Origin: Streptomyces sp. A012304
GTDB lineage: Bacteria; Actinomycetota; Actinomycetes; Streptomycetales; Streptomycetaceae
Direction of reading: 5' to 3'
Assembly: GCF_026008495.1 (NCBI RefSeq)
Contig: NZ_BQUN01000057.1
Coordinates: 171,344-235,343 of the forward strand
Length of the DNA: 64,000 nt
Of this stretch, positions 24,567 to 33,272 are shown piece after piece. The translations under genes were made by a program, and so were the position numbers. The notes below the pieces were generated by a model that did no database searches, was not told the DNA's origin, and saw nothing but the letters and a program-made list of their open reading frames with translations. Within the stretch, counting starts at the first letter, position 1. Every line of letters starts with the position of its first letter.

Positions 24567-24974
24567 ATGACCGGACAGACGACGGCCGCCGCGCCACGCG
24601 GCCGCACCTTCCTCAGAACCGCGATAGCCCTCCAGACCCTGACCCTCTTCTTCCAAGCGGCCACCGCGGGCATGCTGCTGACCTCGTCCCACGGCTACCT
24701 CCTCCACGACATCGGCTCGAAGGTCATGTACGCCGCCACCATGCTGTACGTCCTCGCCGCCGTCCTGGCGTGGCGCCCGGGCGGCGGATCCTCCCGCCCC
24801 GTCCTGTACGCCACCGGCTTCCTTCTCCTCGCCTCGGCGCAGGTCGCGCTGGGCATCGCCCACATGCCCTCGCTCCATGTCCCCCTGGGCGTGGTGATGT
24901 TCGCCCTCAGCACCCTGGCCCTGGTCCGGGCACTGTCCCCCCGCCTGCCGCTGCGTCCGGCCACTCGGTCGTAG
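24567..24974 (+). CDS. small four-helix membrane protein
   Basis: A 135-residue protein with four hydrophobic segments (about 12-34, 45-65, 72-95, 98-118) and a conserved-looking HGYLLHDIGSKVMYAATML segment. GAGGGGG precedes the ATG at 24567; an upstream in-frame ATG at 24504 overlaps the sigma-factor stop and is an alternative start. Its position directly behind the ECF41 gene suggests co-transcription. No assigned function; conserved His residues could serve in redox or heme binding, but that is speculative. Confidence 0.7.
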   Translation: MTGQTTAAAPRGRTFLRTAIALQTLTLFFQAATAGMLLTSSHGYLLHDIGSKVMYAATMLYVLAAVLAWRPGGGSSRPVLYATGFLLLASAQVALGIAHMPSLHVPLGVVMFALSTLALVRALSPRLPLRPATRS

Positions 24975-25015
24975 CCGCTGTCAACCATTTCGAAAGAAGG
25001 GCAGGACACCTCATC

Positions 25016-25444
25016 ATGTCCATTCGATCCGTGTGTGCCGTTGCCGCCGCCGTCCTGATCGGCGGTTTCGCGTTCGCCGAACCGGCCGCCGCGGACCCCT
25101 CGGTCCAGCCTGTCGCCGCGAGCGTCTACACCGTGAGCCTCGGCCGGGTCGGGGCCTCCCTGTCGGCGCTGGTCGGCCTCCTCGGCGCGGTGGGCGGCGG
25201 CCTGGCCTTGGCGCGCCCCACCGGACAGGGGCACATCGGCACCTGGGCCCGGCGGAACGGAGCTGTCGCGGCTCTCGTGGCGGGTCTGGTCGCCGTGACC
25301 GTCGGCGGGACGGTCGCGGCCACCGCCGATGGCGGTCTCGGCACCGGCAACGGGCTCGGCGGGGCCTACTTCGCGATGCTCCTGGGCCTGATCGCCGTCA
25401 CCCTCGGCTGGCTGGCCCGCTCCCGTTCCCGCCGAACCCGCTGA
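25016..25444 (+). CDS. DUF6223 membrane protein
   Basis: A 142-residue protein with a signal-peptide-like N-terminus (AAVLIGGFAFAEPAAA) and three further hydrophobic segments, the last near residues 116-135. TADGGLGTGNGLGGAYFA is a Gly-rich motif characteristic of DUF6223. AGAAGG lies upstream of the ATG. It follows the other small membrane protein by 41 bp and may belong to the sigma-factor operon. Function unknown. Confidence 0.75.
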   Translation: MSIRSVCAVAAAVLIGGFAFAEPAAADPSVQPVAASVYTVSLGRVGASLSALVGLLGAVGGGLALARPTGQGHIGTWARRNGAVAALVAGLVAVTVGGTVAATADGGLGTGNGLGGAYFAMLLGLIAVTLGWLARSRSRRTR

Positions 25445-25476
25445 TCCCATCGTCGCGAACGACGGATCGCCACTCG

Positions 25477-26031
25477 CTATGTGGTCTTGTGGCGCTGGTA
25501 GTGGCGGGCCACGCGCATACGGTTCCCGCAGCGGGCTGCCGAGCACCAGCGGCGGCGTGGATGGGCGGGCAGGAAGAGCAGTACGCAGTCGTCGGCCTCG
25601 CACTCCCGGACCCTGGTGACCGCCGGGTCGGTCAGCAGCTCGGCAGTGGCCTCGGCGAGCAGGGCAGCCAGCTGCCGGCCTGCCGAGCCGTCGCGCCGCC
25701 TGGTGGCGGTGAGCGCCGGCCCGTCCGACCTCAGCTCGAGAATGGCGGGCGCGGCGCGCTGCGCCTGGTTGAGCGCCTCCAGGTCGGCCTCCGACGGCCG
25801 TCGGCCGTGACGCACGCAGTCGAGCGCGCGGGCGGTGTGCTCGCGTACGGCGCGCACGGCGGCCAGATCCGTGCCGGTGATCTCCTCCGGCACGCCTGGG
25901 AGACGGTCGGCCTGGAGAGTCCACCAGGCGCGGAGGTCGCCCGGAGTGGTGAGCAGATCGCCGACGGCCGGACGGGTGTTGACCAGGTCCAACGCCAGCG
26001 GCTCTCCGGTCAGCGGCGCGATGTGACTCAT
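25477..26031 (-). CDS. CGNR zinc-finger (ABATE-domain) regulator
   Basis: A 184-residue protein. The N-terminal two-thirds fits the ABATE domain (GEPLALDLVNTRPAVGDLL). The C-terminus is a CGNR zinc finger with CEADDC-x(9)-RRRWCSAARCGNR, where four Cys bind zinc and the basic helix contacts DNA. The ATG at 26031 lies 7 bp after a TAGCAT -10 on the minus strand, so the message is probably leaderless. It is divergent from an alpha/beta hydrolase, the most likely target. ABATE-CGNR proteins are stress-type transcription regulators. Confidence 0.85.
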   Translation of the reverse strand: MSHIAPLTGEPLALDLVNTRPAVGDLLTTPGDLRAWWTLQADRLPGVPEEITGTDLAAVRAVREHTARALDCVRHGRRPSEADLEALNQAQRAAPAILELRSDGPALTATRRRDGSAGRQLAALLAEATAELLTDPAVTRVRECEADDCVLLFLPAHPRRRWCSAARCGNRMRVARHYQRHKTT

Positions 26032-26034
26032 GCG

Positions 26035-26089
26035 GCTAATGCTACATCAACGCGTTGACGCGTTAGCTCAGCACGGCTATATCTAATGC
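26035..26089. promoter_or_regulatory. divergent promoter/operator, CGNR gene and hydrolase
   Basis: TTGACG (26055-26060) and TATATC (26078-26083), 17 bp apart, form a promoter for the hydrolase. Around the -35 lie two copies of ACGCGTT 8 bp apart (26050, 26058), a palindrome CAACGCGTTG (26048-26057), and GCTAA/TTAGC arms at 26035 and 26063. These are candidate binding sites of the CGNR regulator. Confidence 0.55.
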
Positions 26090-26115
26090 GTGCAACCGCA
26101 TTGAAGGGATTAGAC

Positions 26116-26988
26116 GTGCCTGCCTCCGCTGCCCGTACCGTCCACCGCCACCTCGAGGTCGACGGCGTCCGCGTCTTCTACCGGGAGTCCGTTCCCGACC
26201 GGGCCGACGCCCCCGTACTGCTGCTCCTGCACGGCTTCCCGTCCGGCTCGCACCAGTTCCGCCGCCTCCTCGACGTGCTGGGGTCCCACTACCGGCTGAT
26301 CGCGCCGGACTACCCCGGGTTCGGTCACACCGAGGTGCCGGACACCTTCACCTACTCGTTCGACCGGCTCGCCGACGTCATGGAAGGTTTCGTCCAGCAG
26401 CTCGGCCTCGACCGGTTCGTGATGTACGTCTTCGACTTCGGCGCCCCGGTCGGCTTCCGCCTCGCCGATCGTCGTCCGGAGTGGATCGCGGGGCTGATCG
26501 TGCAGAACGGCAACGCGTACGAGGACGGACTGTCGGACGTGGCCCGCGACGCCCTCCTGCTCACCCCGCGGACCCTCGGCGCCGAGGACACTCTCCGCGA
26601 CCTGCTCACTCTCGCCGGGACCCGCCACCAGTACGAGGCCGGCGTCACCGACCCCGCCTCGATCTCCCCGGACGGCTGGACGCTGGACCAGCACTTCCTG
26701 GACCTCCCGGGCCGCAAGGAGGCTCAACTGGCGCTGTTCTTCGACTACCGCACCAACATCGAGAGCTACGGCCGCTGGCAGGCCTGGCTGCGCCGGCACA
26801 CCCCGCCCACCCTCGTGGTCTGGGGAGCTCAGGACCCCTTCTTCACCTCTCCCGGAGCCCGGGCCTACCTGCGCGACGTGCCCAAGGCCGAACTTCACCT
26901 CCTCGACACCGGCCACTTCGCCCTGGAGACCCACCTCCCGGAGATCGCCCCGCTCATCGCCGACTTCCTCGACCGCACCTGGAAGTGA
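26116..26988 (+). CDS. alpha/beta hydrolase, epoxide-hydrolase-like
   Basis: 290 residues. The oxyanion-hole motif LLLHGFPSGSHQFR, the nucleophile elbow VFDFGAPVG (Asp nucleophile) and a C-terminal catalytic His in DTGHFALE are those of haloalkane-dehalogenase/epoxide-hydrolase-type enzymes, which form an ester on Asp. Asp in VWGAQDPFF is the likely acid. The GTG at 26116 follows GAAGGG; an earlier ATG at 26086 has no ribosome site. Substrate unknown. Confidence 0.85.
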   Translation: MPASAARTVHRHLEVDGVRVFYRESVPDRADAPVLLLLHGFPSGSHQFRRLLDVLGSHYRLIAPDYPGFGHTEVPDTFTYSFDRLADVMEGFVQQLGLDRFVMYVFDFGAPVGFRLADRRPEWIAGLIVQNGNAYEDGLSDVARDALLLTPRTLGAEDTLRDLLTLAGTRHQYEAGVTDPASISPDGWTLDQHFLDLPGRKEAQLALFFDYRTNIESYGRWQAWLRRHTPPTLVVWGAQDPFFTSPGARAYLRDVPKAELHLLDTGHFALETHLPEIAPLIADFLDRTWK

Positions 26989-27130
26989 TCGCGTCCGCTC
27001 ACCCTGACGCGCCTCCCGCACGACACGGCCCAGGCCGAGGGGATGCGCGCGGACGGCCGTATCGACGCGGGCGTCGACATGGACGGCACACTCCAGTACA
27101 GCGGCACCGAGTTATCCGTGGCATGCCGGA

Positions 27131-27163
27131 TCTGTGCCATGCCCGTTCTGTGCCATGCCGGTT
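27131..27163. repeat. short direct repeat
   Basis: TCTGTGCCATGCCcGTT at 27131 and a near-identical copy at 27147, 16 bp apart, in the 174-bp space after the hydrolase gene. No gene or terminator is evident in that space. Confidence 0.5.
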
Positions 27164-29676
27164 CAGAGGTCGTCGCCCGGGCCGCCGAGGCCGGTCAGGG
27201 CACCCACGGGGTCGGGGTCGGGGGTGCCGCGCGGCCACCAGTCGTCGTGGCCCGGCTCCGACTCGTACGGGTACCACAACCCGTCCCGCCCGAAGCGGAG
27301 TTGGACATGGCCGGCCGGGTGGGTGAGGTGGTTGCGCCAGGGCCGGAAGGCGGGCAGGTCCGCGGCGAGCAGCAGCGGGCGGGCCCGGTCGAAGCGGCCC
27401 GCCGGCGGGTCCCAGGGCTCCTCCAGGACGGCGAGTCCGTCCGGGCCGCCCTGGCGCCAGGCGGCGACCGCGCGCGCCAGCTCGGCGGGGCTGCGGCCGG
27501 CGGCGGAGGCGAGCGAGGCGTACAGGGCGCGGGTGGCGGCGGTGAGTCCGGAGCCGGGGCGGGACGCGGCGATCCGTACGGCGTCCTGCCACAGGGTCAG
27601 TCCGCCGATCTCGTCGTGTCCGGTGGTGAGGAGGGCGTGGGCGCGGGCGGCGGCGTCGGTCGCGAGCTGGTCGAGTGCGAAGGAGTCGGGTCCGCCGGGG
27701 GCCGATGGGTACGCCGGGGGCTGTCCGGGGTGCGGTGGCCCGGCCAAGGGGGCCGGCAGGGGCGGGAGTCGGCGTGCCGGGTCGAGGGCGTCGGTGGCGC
27801 GGACGCCCGGCAGGGGTTCCGGCTCGTGCTCCTGGGCGGCGCGGGCCGCGCGGGTGGCGTTGCGGCGGGAGAGCGCGTCGAGCAGCTCGCGCTCGCCCCG
27901 GCCGCGCAGCAGGAGCAGCACGAACGGGTCGGCGTCGAGCAGCCGCGCGGTCTGGTAGCAGAGGGCCGCCGCGTGCTTGCAGGGGTGGCCGCGGTCCGGG
28001 CAGGTGCAGTGGGGCTCGAGGTCGCCGGGGCCGGGCAGCAGCGGCACACCGCACTCGGCGAGGGACTCGGGCATCTCCTTGTCCAGCAGCGCCGCGATGT
28101 GTCCGGGGCGCTCGACGGCGGCCTCCAGGAAGCGGTCCCAGTCGGCGTCGTCGAGGGTGCGCAGCCGCACCTGCGCCCGGTAGGGGCGGGGACGGCTGCC
28201 CCGCACGTAGGCGAGGACGAGACCGGGCGTGACGGTGATGGCGTCCACGTTCCCCTGCTCGGCGTACCCGCGCCCCCGCGCGAGCCGCTTGACGTCCAGC
28301 GCGCCCTCTTCCAGCGCGTCCACCCAGGCGTTCCCCCACCAGGTCGCGGCGAACCGGCCGTCCTCACCGCCGCCCCGGGGCGGGAAGGCCGGGAAGGTCC
28401 GGCGATGGTCGCCGTCCCGGGAGGGGGCGGCCATGGAGCGGGGGGCGCGGGGTGGCTCGGGGGACGGGGAACGGGAGGGAGCCGGGGACGACGGGGAGGA
28501 GGGCGACGGGGGTGACGGGGGTGGCGAGGACGGGGAACTGCCGCTGGGGCCGGCAGTGGCGTCCTGGTCGGCTGCGGCGGGGACCGGCGCCGTCTCCTCC
28601 GTCGGCATCCGGAAGGCACCCGCGAGCAACTCCCGTACCTCCCGCACTCGGTCGTCGGCGGCACGGTCACTCGGGCGGCCCTGCCGCCGGACCGGCGCGG
28701 GCCGGGTACCGGCGGGAGTGGGCCGAGAGGAGAGAGAGGCGCGAGGAGTGCGGGCGGTGATGCCGTCGGCCGACCCCTGCCCCACCTCCGCGCGCGCCGC
28801 CCGCAACGCCTCACGGGCGAGATCCCCGGGCCGCGAGCCGACACCCCCCTGCGGCACTCGGGGCGCGCCCGGTTCCCCGACGGGATCCTCAGCCGACACA
28901 CCCCCCACTGCGGGATCGGGACCGACTGCCGGGCCACTACCGCCTGCCGGACCGTCTCCGATCGCCGCACCGTGACCGACTGCCGAACCATCGCCGACTG
29001 CCGGACCGTGACCGACTGCCGGACCATTGCCTACCGCCGGACCGTGGCCGACTGCCAGACCATTGCCTACCGCCGGGTCGTGGCCGCCTGCCGAGGCGGG
29101 TCCCGCCCCCGGCGCCGGGTCCGTGGCACGGCGCAGCGCTGCCCGGGCCGCGTCCCCGGGCCTTGGGGCGCTGTCCCGCCGGGCCGGTGCGGGCTGGCCC
29201 GTCGGTCGTTCCTGCTGCCGTTCCCTGGCCGCCCGCAGGGCGCGACGCGCCGCGTCGGCCGGACGCGGAGCGTCGGCAGGGCCCGGAGTGTCAGCGGATC
29301 CCGGAGTGTCAGCGAGGCGCGGAGTGTCGGCGGGGCCCGAGGCATCGGCAGAGCGGGGGAGGTCAGCAGGGTGCGCCACGTCGGCAGAGCGCCCCGCATC
29401 AGCAAGGCGCGGAGCGTCAGCAGGGCGCGGAGCGTCAGCAGGGCGCGGAGCGTCAGCAGGGCGCGGAGCGTCGGCCGGACGTGTGGCGTCGGCCGGACGT
29501 GTGGCGTCAGAGGGCCATGAAGCATCGGCAGAGCGCGCCGCATCGACGGAGCGCACGGTGTCAGCGGGGCACACGGTGTCGGCAAGGCGCGCCGCGTCCG
29601 TAGGGCGCGGGACCTCCGCGGGGAGCCGGACGTCGGCAGGGCGCGGAGTGTCGGGGGTGGTGTCGGGGTCGCCCAT
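27163..29676 (-). CDS. SWIM zinc-finger protein with repeat-rich N-terminus
   Basis: 837 residues. The C-terminal half is the conserved part: GRFAATWWGNAWVDALE begins the SWIM-associated domain, and the SWIM motif CTCPDRGHPCKH (C-x-C-x(n)-C-x-H, DNA about 27975-28015) chelates zinc and probably binds DNA or protein. The first 430 residues or so are low-complexity: PRPADA hexapeptides, then G-x-AVG-[NHD] hexapeptides, then Pro/Ser runs. The ATG at 29676 overlaps the TGA of the upstream SNF2 gene and has GGAGGGAG before it. SWIM proteins are known partners of bacterial SNF2 ATPases encoded next to them. Confidence 0.85.
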   Translation of the reverse strand: MGDPDTTPDTPRPADVRLPAEVPRPTDAARLADTVCPADTVRSVDAARSADASWPSDATRPADATRPADAPRPADAPRPADAPRPADAPRLADAGRSADVAHPADLPRSADASGPADTPRLADTPGSADTPGPADAPRPADAARRALRAARERQQERPTGQPAPARRDSAPRPGDAARAALRRATDPAPGAGPASAGGHDPAVGNGLAVGHGPAVGNGPAVGHGPAVGDGSAVGHGAAIGDGPAGGSGPAVGPDPAVGGVSAEDPVGEPGAPRVPQGGVGSRPGDLAREALRAARAEVGQGSADGITARTPRASLSSRPTPAGTRPAPVRRQGRPSDRAADDRVREVRELLAGAFRMPTEETAPVPAAADQDATAGPSGSSPSSPPPSPPSPSSPSSPAPSRSPSPEPPRAPRSMAAPSRDGDHRRTFPAFPPRGGGEDGRFAATWWGNAWVDALEEGALDVKRLARGRGYAEQGNVDAITVTPGLVLAYVRGSRPRPYRAQVRLRTLDDADWDRFLEAAVERPGHIAALLDKEMPESLAECGVPLLPGPGDLEPHCTCPDRGHPCKHAAALCYQTARLLDADPFVLLLLRGRGERELLDALSRRNATRAARAAQEHEPEPLPGVRATDALDPARRLPPLPAPLAGPPHPGQPPAYPSAPGGPDSFALDQLATDAAARAHALLTTGHDEIGGLTLWQDAVRIAASRPGSGLTAATRALYASLASAAGRSPAELARAVAAWRQGGPDGLAVLEEPWDPPAGRFDRARPLLLAADLPAFRPWRNHLTHPAGHVQLRFGRDGLWYPYESEPGHDDWWPRGTPDPDPVGALTGLGGPGDDL
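28920..29090 (-). repeat. 18-bp period repeat in SWIM gene (AVG array)
   Basis: About nine degenerate copies of an 18-bp unit encode G-x-A-V-G-[N/H/D] hexapeptides, often alternating as a 36-bp pair. Confidence 0.75.
29403..29510 (-). repeat. 18-bp period repeat in SWIM gene (PADAPR array)
   Basis: Unit GCGCGGAGCGTCAGCAGG repeats nearly perfectly four times from 29407, with degenerate flanking copies, encoding PRPADA hexapeptides. Looser PADxxR copies extend over the whole first 150 codons. Confidence 0.8.
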
Positions 29677-32528
29677 CACGTCTCCCTCCGCAGTCGGACG
29701 AGGTCGGACAGTTCACGGTCCGTCAGTTCGGTCAGGGCGGACTCGCCGGAGCCGAGGATCGCGTCGGCCAGGGCGCGCTTGGATTCCAGCATCTCGGCGA
29801 TGCGGTCCTCGACCGTGCCCTCGGTGATGAGGCGGTGGACCTGGACGGGCTGGGTCTGGCCGATGCGGTAGGCGCGGTCGGTGGCCTGTTCCTCCACGGC
29901 TGGGTTCCACCAGCGGTCGAAGTGGACGACGTGGCCCGCGCGGGTGAGGTTCAGGCCGGTGCCGGCCGCCTTGAGCGACAGCACCAGGACCGGGGTCGCG
30001 CCGCTCTGGAAGCGGTCGACCATGCGTTCCCGCTCGGGCACCGGGGTGCCGCCGTGCAGCAGGTCCACGGGGACCGCGCGGCCGGCGAGGTGGGCGGTGA
30101 TGAGGCGGGCCATGCCGACGTACTGGGTGAAGACGAGCGCCGAGCCGTCCTCGGAGAGCAGGGTGTCCAGCAGCTCGTCCAGCAGGGCGAGTTTCCCGGA
30201 GCGGGCGGCGAGCGCCTCACCGGTGACAGGCGTGTCCTCCTTGAGGTACAGCGCCGGGTGGTCGCAGATCTGCTTGAGCGCGCCGAGGAGCTTCAGGACC
30301 AGGCCACGGCGGGCGATGCCCTCCGCCGTCTCGATGGCGAGCATCGACTCGCGCACCACCGCCTCGTACAGCGCCGCCTGTTCACGGGTGAGCGGGACGG
30401 GATGGTCGGTCTCGGTCTTGGGCGGCAGCTCGGGGACGATGCCGGGGTCGGACTTCTTGCGGCGCAGCAGGAACGGGCGGACCAGGCGGGCGAGGCGCTC
30501 CACCGCCTCCTCGTCCTCGCCGGTCTCCACCGCGCGGGCGTGGCGGGCGCGGAAGGACTTCAGGGGTCCGAGGAGCCCGGGGGTCGTCCAGTCCAGGAGG
30601 GCCCACAGCTCCGAGAGGTTGTTCTCGACGGGGGTGCCGGTGAGGGCCACGCGCGCGGGGGACGGGATCGTGCGCAGGGCCTTCGCGGTCGCCGAGTACG
30701 GGTTCTTCACGTGCTGGGCCTCGTCGGCGACGACCATGCCCCACGGCTGCCCGGCGAGGGTGGGGGCCGCCGAGCGCATGGTGCCGTACGTGGTGAGGAC
30801 GAAACCGCCGGAGAGGTCGTCCAGGGAGCGGTCGGGGCCGTGGAAGCGGCGGACCGGGACGCCGGGGGCGAAGCGGGTGATCTCGCGCTGCCAGTTGCCG
30901 AGGAGGGAGGCCGGGCAGACCACCAGGGTCGGTTCGGTGCGGGCCCGCTTCAGGTGCAGGGCGATCACGGTGATCGTCTTGCCGAGGCCCATGTCGTCGG
31001 CGAGGCAGCCGCCGAGGCCGAGGGAGGTCATGAGGTCGAGCCAGGCGAGGCCGCGGAGCTGGTAGTCGCGGAGGGTGGCGTGCAGCCCGGTGGGCGGGTC
31101 GGCCGGGCGCACCCCGGCGGTGAGACGGTCCCGCAGCGCGGCGAGGGCGCCGACGGGGACGGCCTCGACGGTCTCGCCGTCGACCTCGGCGGTGCCGGTG
31201 AGGGCGACGGCCAGGGCGTCGACCGGGTCCAGCAGGCCCAGTTCGCGCTTGCGTGCCTTGCGGACGAGGGCGGGGTCGACGAGGACCCACTGGTCACGCA
31301 GCCGCACGACCGGCCGGTGGGCCTCGGCCAGCGCGTCCATCTCGGCCTCGGTGAGCGGGTCGCCGCCGAGCGCCAACTGCCAGCGGAAGCGGAGCAGTTC
31401 CTCGCTCTCGAAGAAGCCGGTGCCGTCGGTCGCCGAGCCGGGGGCGGGCCGGACGACGGCGGCCGCACTGAGGTCCTGGGCGAGGTCCCTCGGCCAGTGC
31501 ACGGCGACGCCGGCCGCCGCGAGCCGGGTGGCGGCCACGCCGAGCAGATCGCTCAGCTCCTCCTCGGACAGGGCGAGGACATCGGGCGTGTCCTGGTCGG
31601 CGAGCCGGGCGAGCGGCGGCCACACGCGGGCCGCGCGCCGCACGGCGAGCGCCGCGTCCACGCGCGCGCGGGGGCCGAAGGCGGCGTCCGCCTCGCCCGC
31701 CCACAGGGCCGCCGCGTCCGTCACCAGCGTCGGGTCGGCGAGGCTGTGCACCTGGACGACCGCGGCGCCCGCGCGGCGCGCTCCCTCGCCGTCGTCGAAC
31801 AGGTCGTACGCCGACAGGTCCAGGCGGAGGGAGACGCGCACGCCCGCGTCCATGCCGGCGGCGACCTCGGCGGCCCAGTCGTGGGCGGCGGCGGGCAGCC
31901 GCTGGGGCCGGCGGTCCGCGAAGGGTTTCCCGCACGCGTGGGGCGCGGCGGGGGTGCGGGGCAGGGTGTCCGCCACGGCGTCCAGGAAGGACCGCATGAG
32001 GGCTTCCGGCTGGGGCAGCCGCAGCGGGCCGGGGCCGGGCAGCGGCACGGCATGGCCTTCGTACGGCAGGGCCGCGGCGATGGCGCGCAGGTGCGCGACG
32101 TCCTCCGGGTCGAGGGGGCCGGCCCGCCAGGCGTCGTGGCCCGTGGGTGTCAGGCCGGGCAGCAGACGGCCTCGGGCGGCGAGCCGCAGCGCATGCTGCG
32201 CGGCGGCGCCCCAGCAGGCGGTCGCGGGATGGGCCGCGGGGTCGCGGCGGGCGCGCACCAGCAGCGGGAGCGCCTTGTCGAGGGGCAGCGACAGGGCGGG
32301 CGCCCGGTGGCGGCGGACGGAGGCGCCATGGCGGCGCACGACGGTCAGCTCGGTGGGGTCGGCGTCCGCCGGGCCGGGCGGCGGGCCGTCGTCCGGCACT
32401 CCGTCCGGGTTCCACAGCGCGATCCGGCCGTCGCGCGGCAGCGGGGCGGGCAGGAAGACGGCGGCGAGGCGCGCGCCGGGCGGCTGCGGCTGCTGCCCGG
32501 CGGCCATGGCCCTGGCCGTGTCGCTCAT
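29676..32528 (-). CDS. SNF2-family helicase/ATPase (HelZ-like)
   Basis: 950 residues. An N-terminal region of about 470 residues without assigned catalytic motifs contains the bacterial SNF2-associated domain. The SWI2/SNF2 motor follows: LRDYQLRGLAWL (Q-like motif), DDMGLGKT (motif I), ADEAQHVKN (motif II, DEAQ), ALTGTPVENN (motif III). Motif V (SLKAAGTGLNLTRA) and motif VI (QATDRAYRIGQTQPV) are also present. It resembles mycobacterial HelZ. It is translationally coupled to the downstream SWIM gene. The pair probably remodels nucleic acid-protein complexes; no DNA substrate is indicated. GGGAGGTG lies upstream of the ATG. Confidence 0.9.
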   Translation of the reverse strand: MSDTARAMAAGQQPQPPGARLAAVFLPAPLPRDGRIALWNPDGVPDDGPPPGPADADPTELTVVRRHGASVRRHRAPALSLPLDKALPLLVRARRDPAAHPATACWGAAAQHALRLAARGRLLPGLTPTGHDAWRAGPLDPEDVAHLRAIAAALPYEGHAVPLPGPGPLRLPQPEALMRSFLDAVADTLPRTPAAPHACGKPFADRRPQRLPAAAHDWAAEVAAGMDAGVRVSLRLDLSAYDLFDDGEGARRAGAAVVQVHSLADPTLVTDAAALWAGEADAAFGPRARVDAALAVRRAARVWPPLARLADQDTPDVLALSEEELSDLLGVAATRLAAAGVAVHWPRDLAQDLSAAAVVRPAPGSATDGTGFFESEELLRFRWQLALGGDPLTEAEMDALAEAHRPVVRLRDQWVLVDPALVRKARKRELGLLDPVDALAVALTGTAEVDGETVEAVPVGALAALRDRLTAGVRPADPPTGLHATLRDYQLRGLAWLDLMTSLGLGGCLADDMGLGKTITVIALHLKRARTEPTLVVCPASLLGNWQREITRFAPGVPVRRFHGPDRSLDDLSGGFVLTTYGTMRSAAPTLAGQPWGMVVADEAQHVKNPYSATAKALRTIPSPARVALTGTPVENNLSELWALLDWTTPGLLGPLKSFRARHARAVETGEDEEAVERLARLVRPFLLRRKKSDPGIVPELPPKTETDHPVPLTREQAALYEAVVRESMLAIETAEGIARRGLVLKLLGALKQICDHPALYLKEDTPVTGEALAARSGKLALLDELLDTLLSEDGSALVFTQYVGMARLITAHLAGRAVPVDLLHGGTPVPERERMVDRFQSGATPVLVLSLKAAGTGLNLTRAGHVVHFDRWWNPAVEEQATDRAYRIGQTQPVQVHRLITEGTVEDRIAEMLESKRALADAILGSGESALTELTDRELSDLVRLRRET

Positions 32529-32610
32529 ACGGTGTGTCCACCTCCCGCCCGTGTGTCGGATCAGTCGTCTTCGACTCTACGGGCGGGGTCTGACAATCGG
32601 CTCCGACGGC

Positions 32611-32692
32611 CGTCCGAGCGCCGCGTGGACGGGTCAGGGAACCGCGCAGGATCCCGTCCGGGCGCCGCGTGGACGGGCTCAGGGAACCGTGC
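32611..32692. repeat. 44-bp spaced direct repeat duplicating a gene end
   Basis: About 37 bp at 32611-32647 recurs at 32655-32692 with few changes. The right copy contains the last codons and stop of the 32679-33272 gene, so the left copy is a duplicated 3-prime end lying between that gene and the SNF2 gene start. Confidence 0.65.
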
Positions 32693-33272
32693 GGGAGACG
32701 ACGTACACCATGGGGTAGACGGGGTTGCCTGTGTTCACCACCACGTCCAGCGTCGGCTGGGGGTTCTTCTGCTCGTGGACGAAACCGAAGAAGTCGCCGG
32801 GGCGGGCGCCCGGGCCGGAGAACTTCCAGCCGGTGACGTGCCGGTCGCGCTCGCCGATCGTGATGCTGTCCTTCTCCAGAGCTGCCCGGCTGAGGCCGAG
32901 TTCCGTGAGGAAGGCGTCCAGGCCGGCGTGCGTGGTCTGGAACTGCACGTAGAGACGGCTGGTCTTCCAGTTGTTCGTCTCGTAGTAGGCGACCTGGTTG
33001 GACGGGTGCGGGATCGGCACCTGGTAGAGGCGGCGCTGGACCCTCGAGGGCCAGCCCTCGGTCAGGCCGGTCGCCGAGTACTTCGCCTCCTTGTCCTTGC
33101 CGCTGTCCCGGCTCTGGTTCGCGGAGATCACCAGATAGCCGGCCGGCACGCCGATGAGCAGCACGATGATCAGCAGGGTGAGCGCCCGGCGGCGGATGAC
33201 GTGCCCCCGGGTCTCCTGCGCGACGCCCGGCTCGCCCGCCGGATCGTCCTGGTGCGGCGGTGGGGCCGTCAT
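32679..33272 (-). CDS. membrane-anchored protein coupled to ROK glucokinase
   Basis: A 197-residue protein with a hydrophilic N-terminus, one membrane helix (about 29-48, ALTLLIIVLLIGVPAGYLVI) and an extracellular domain of about 145 residues (YQVPIPHPSNQVAYYETNNW, DFFGFVHEQKNPQPTLDVVV). The ATG overlaps the TGA of the upstream ROK gene (ATGA). It looks like a conserved Streptomyces sugar-kinase-linked or unknown surface protein; I do not recognise a named family. No Cys lipobox. Confidence 0.75.
   Translation of the reverse strand: MTAPPPHQDDPAGEPGVAQETRGHVIRRRALTLLIIVLLIGVPAGYLVISANQSRDSGKDKEAKYSATGLTEGWPSRVQRRLYQVPIPHPSNQVAYYETNNWKTSRLYVQFQTTHAGLDAFLTELGLSRAALEKDSITIGERDRHVTGWKFSGPGARPGDFFGFVHEQKNPQPTLDVVVNTGNPVYPMVYVVSRTVP

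Noticed and set aside
27163..32528. SNF2-SWIM pair as a phage defence system
   Set aside because: No restriction, methylase, nuclease or other defence gene is adjacent; the pair is a widespread housekeeping-type unit.
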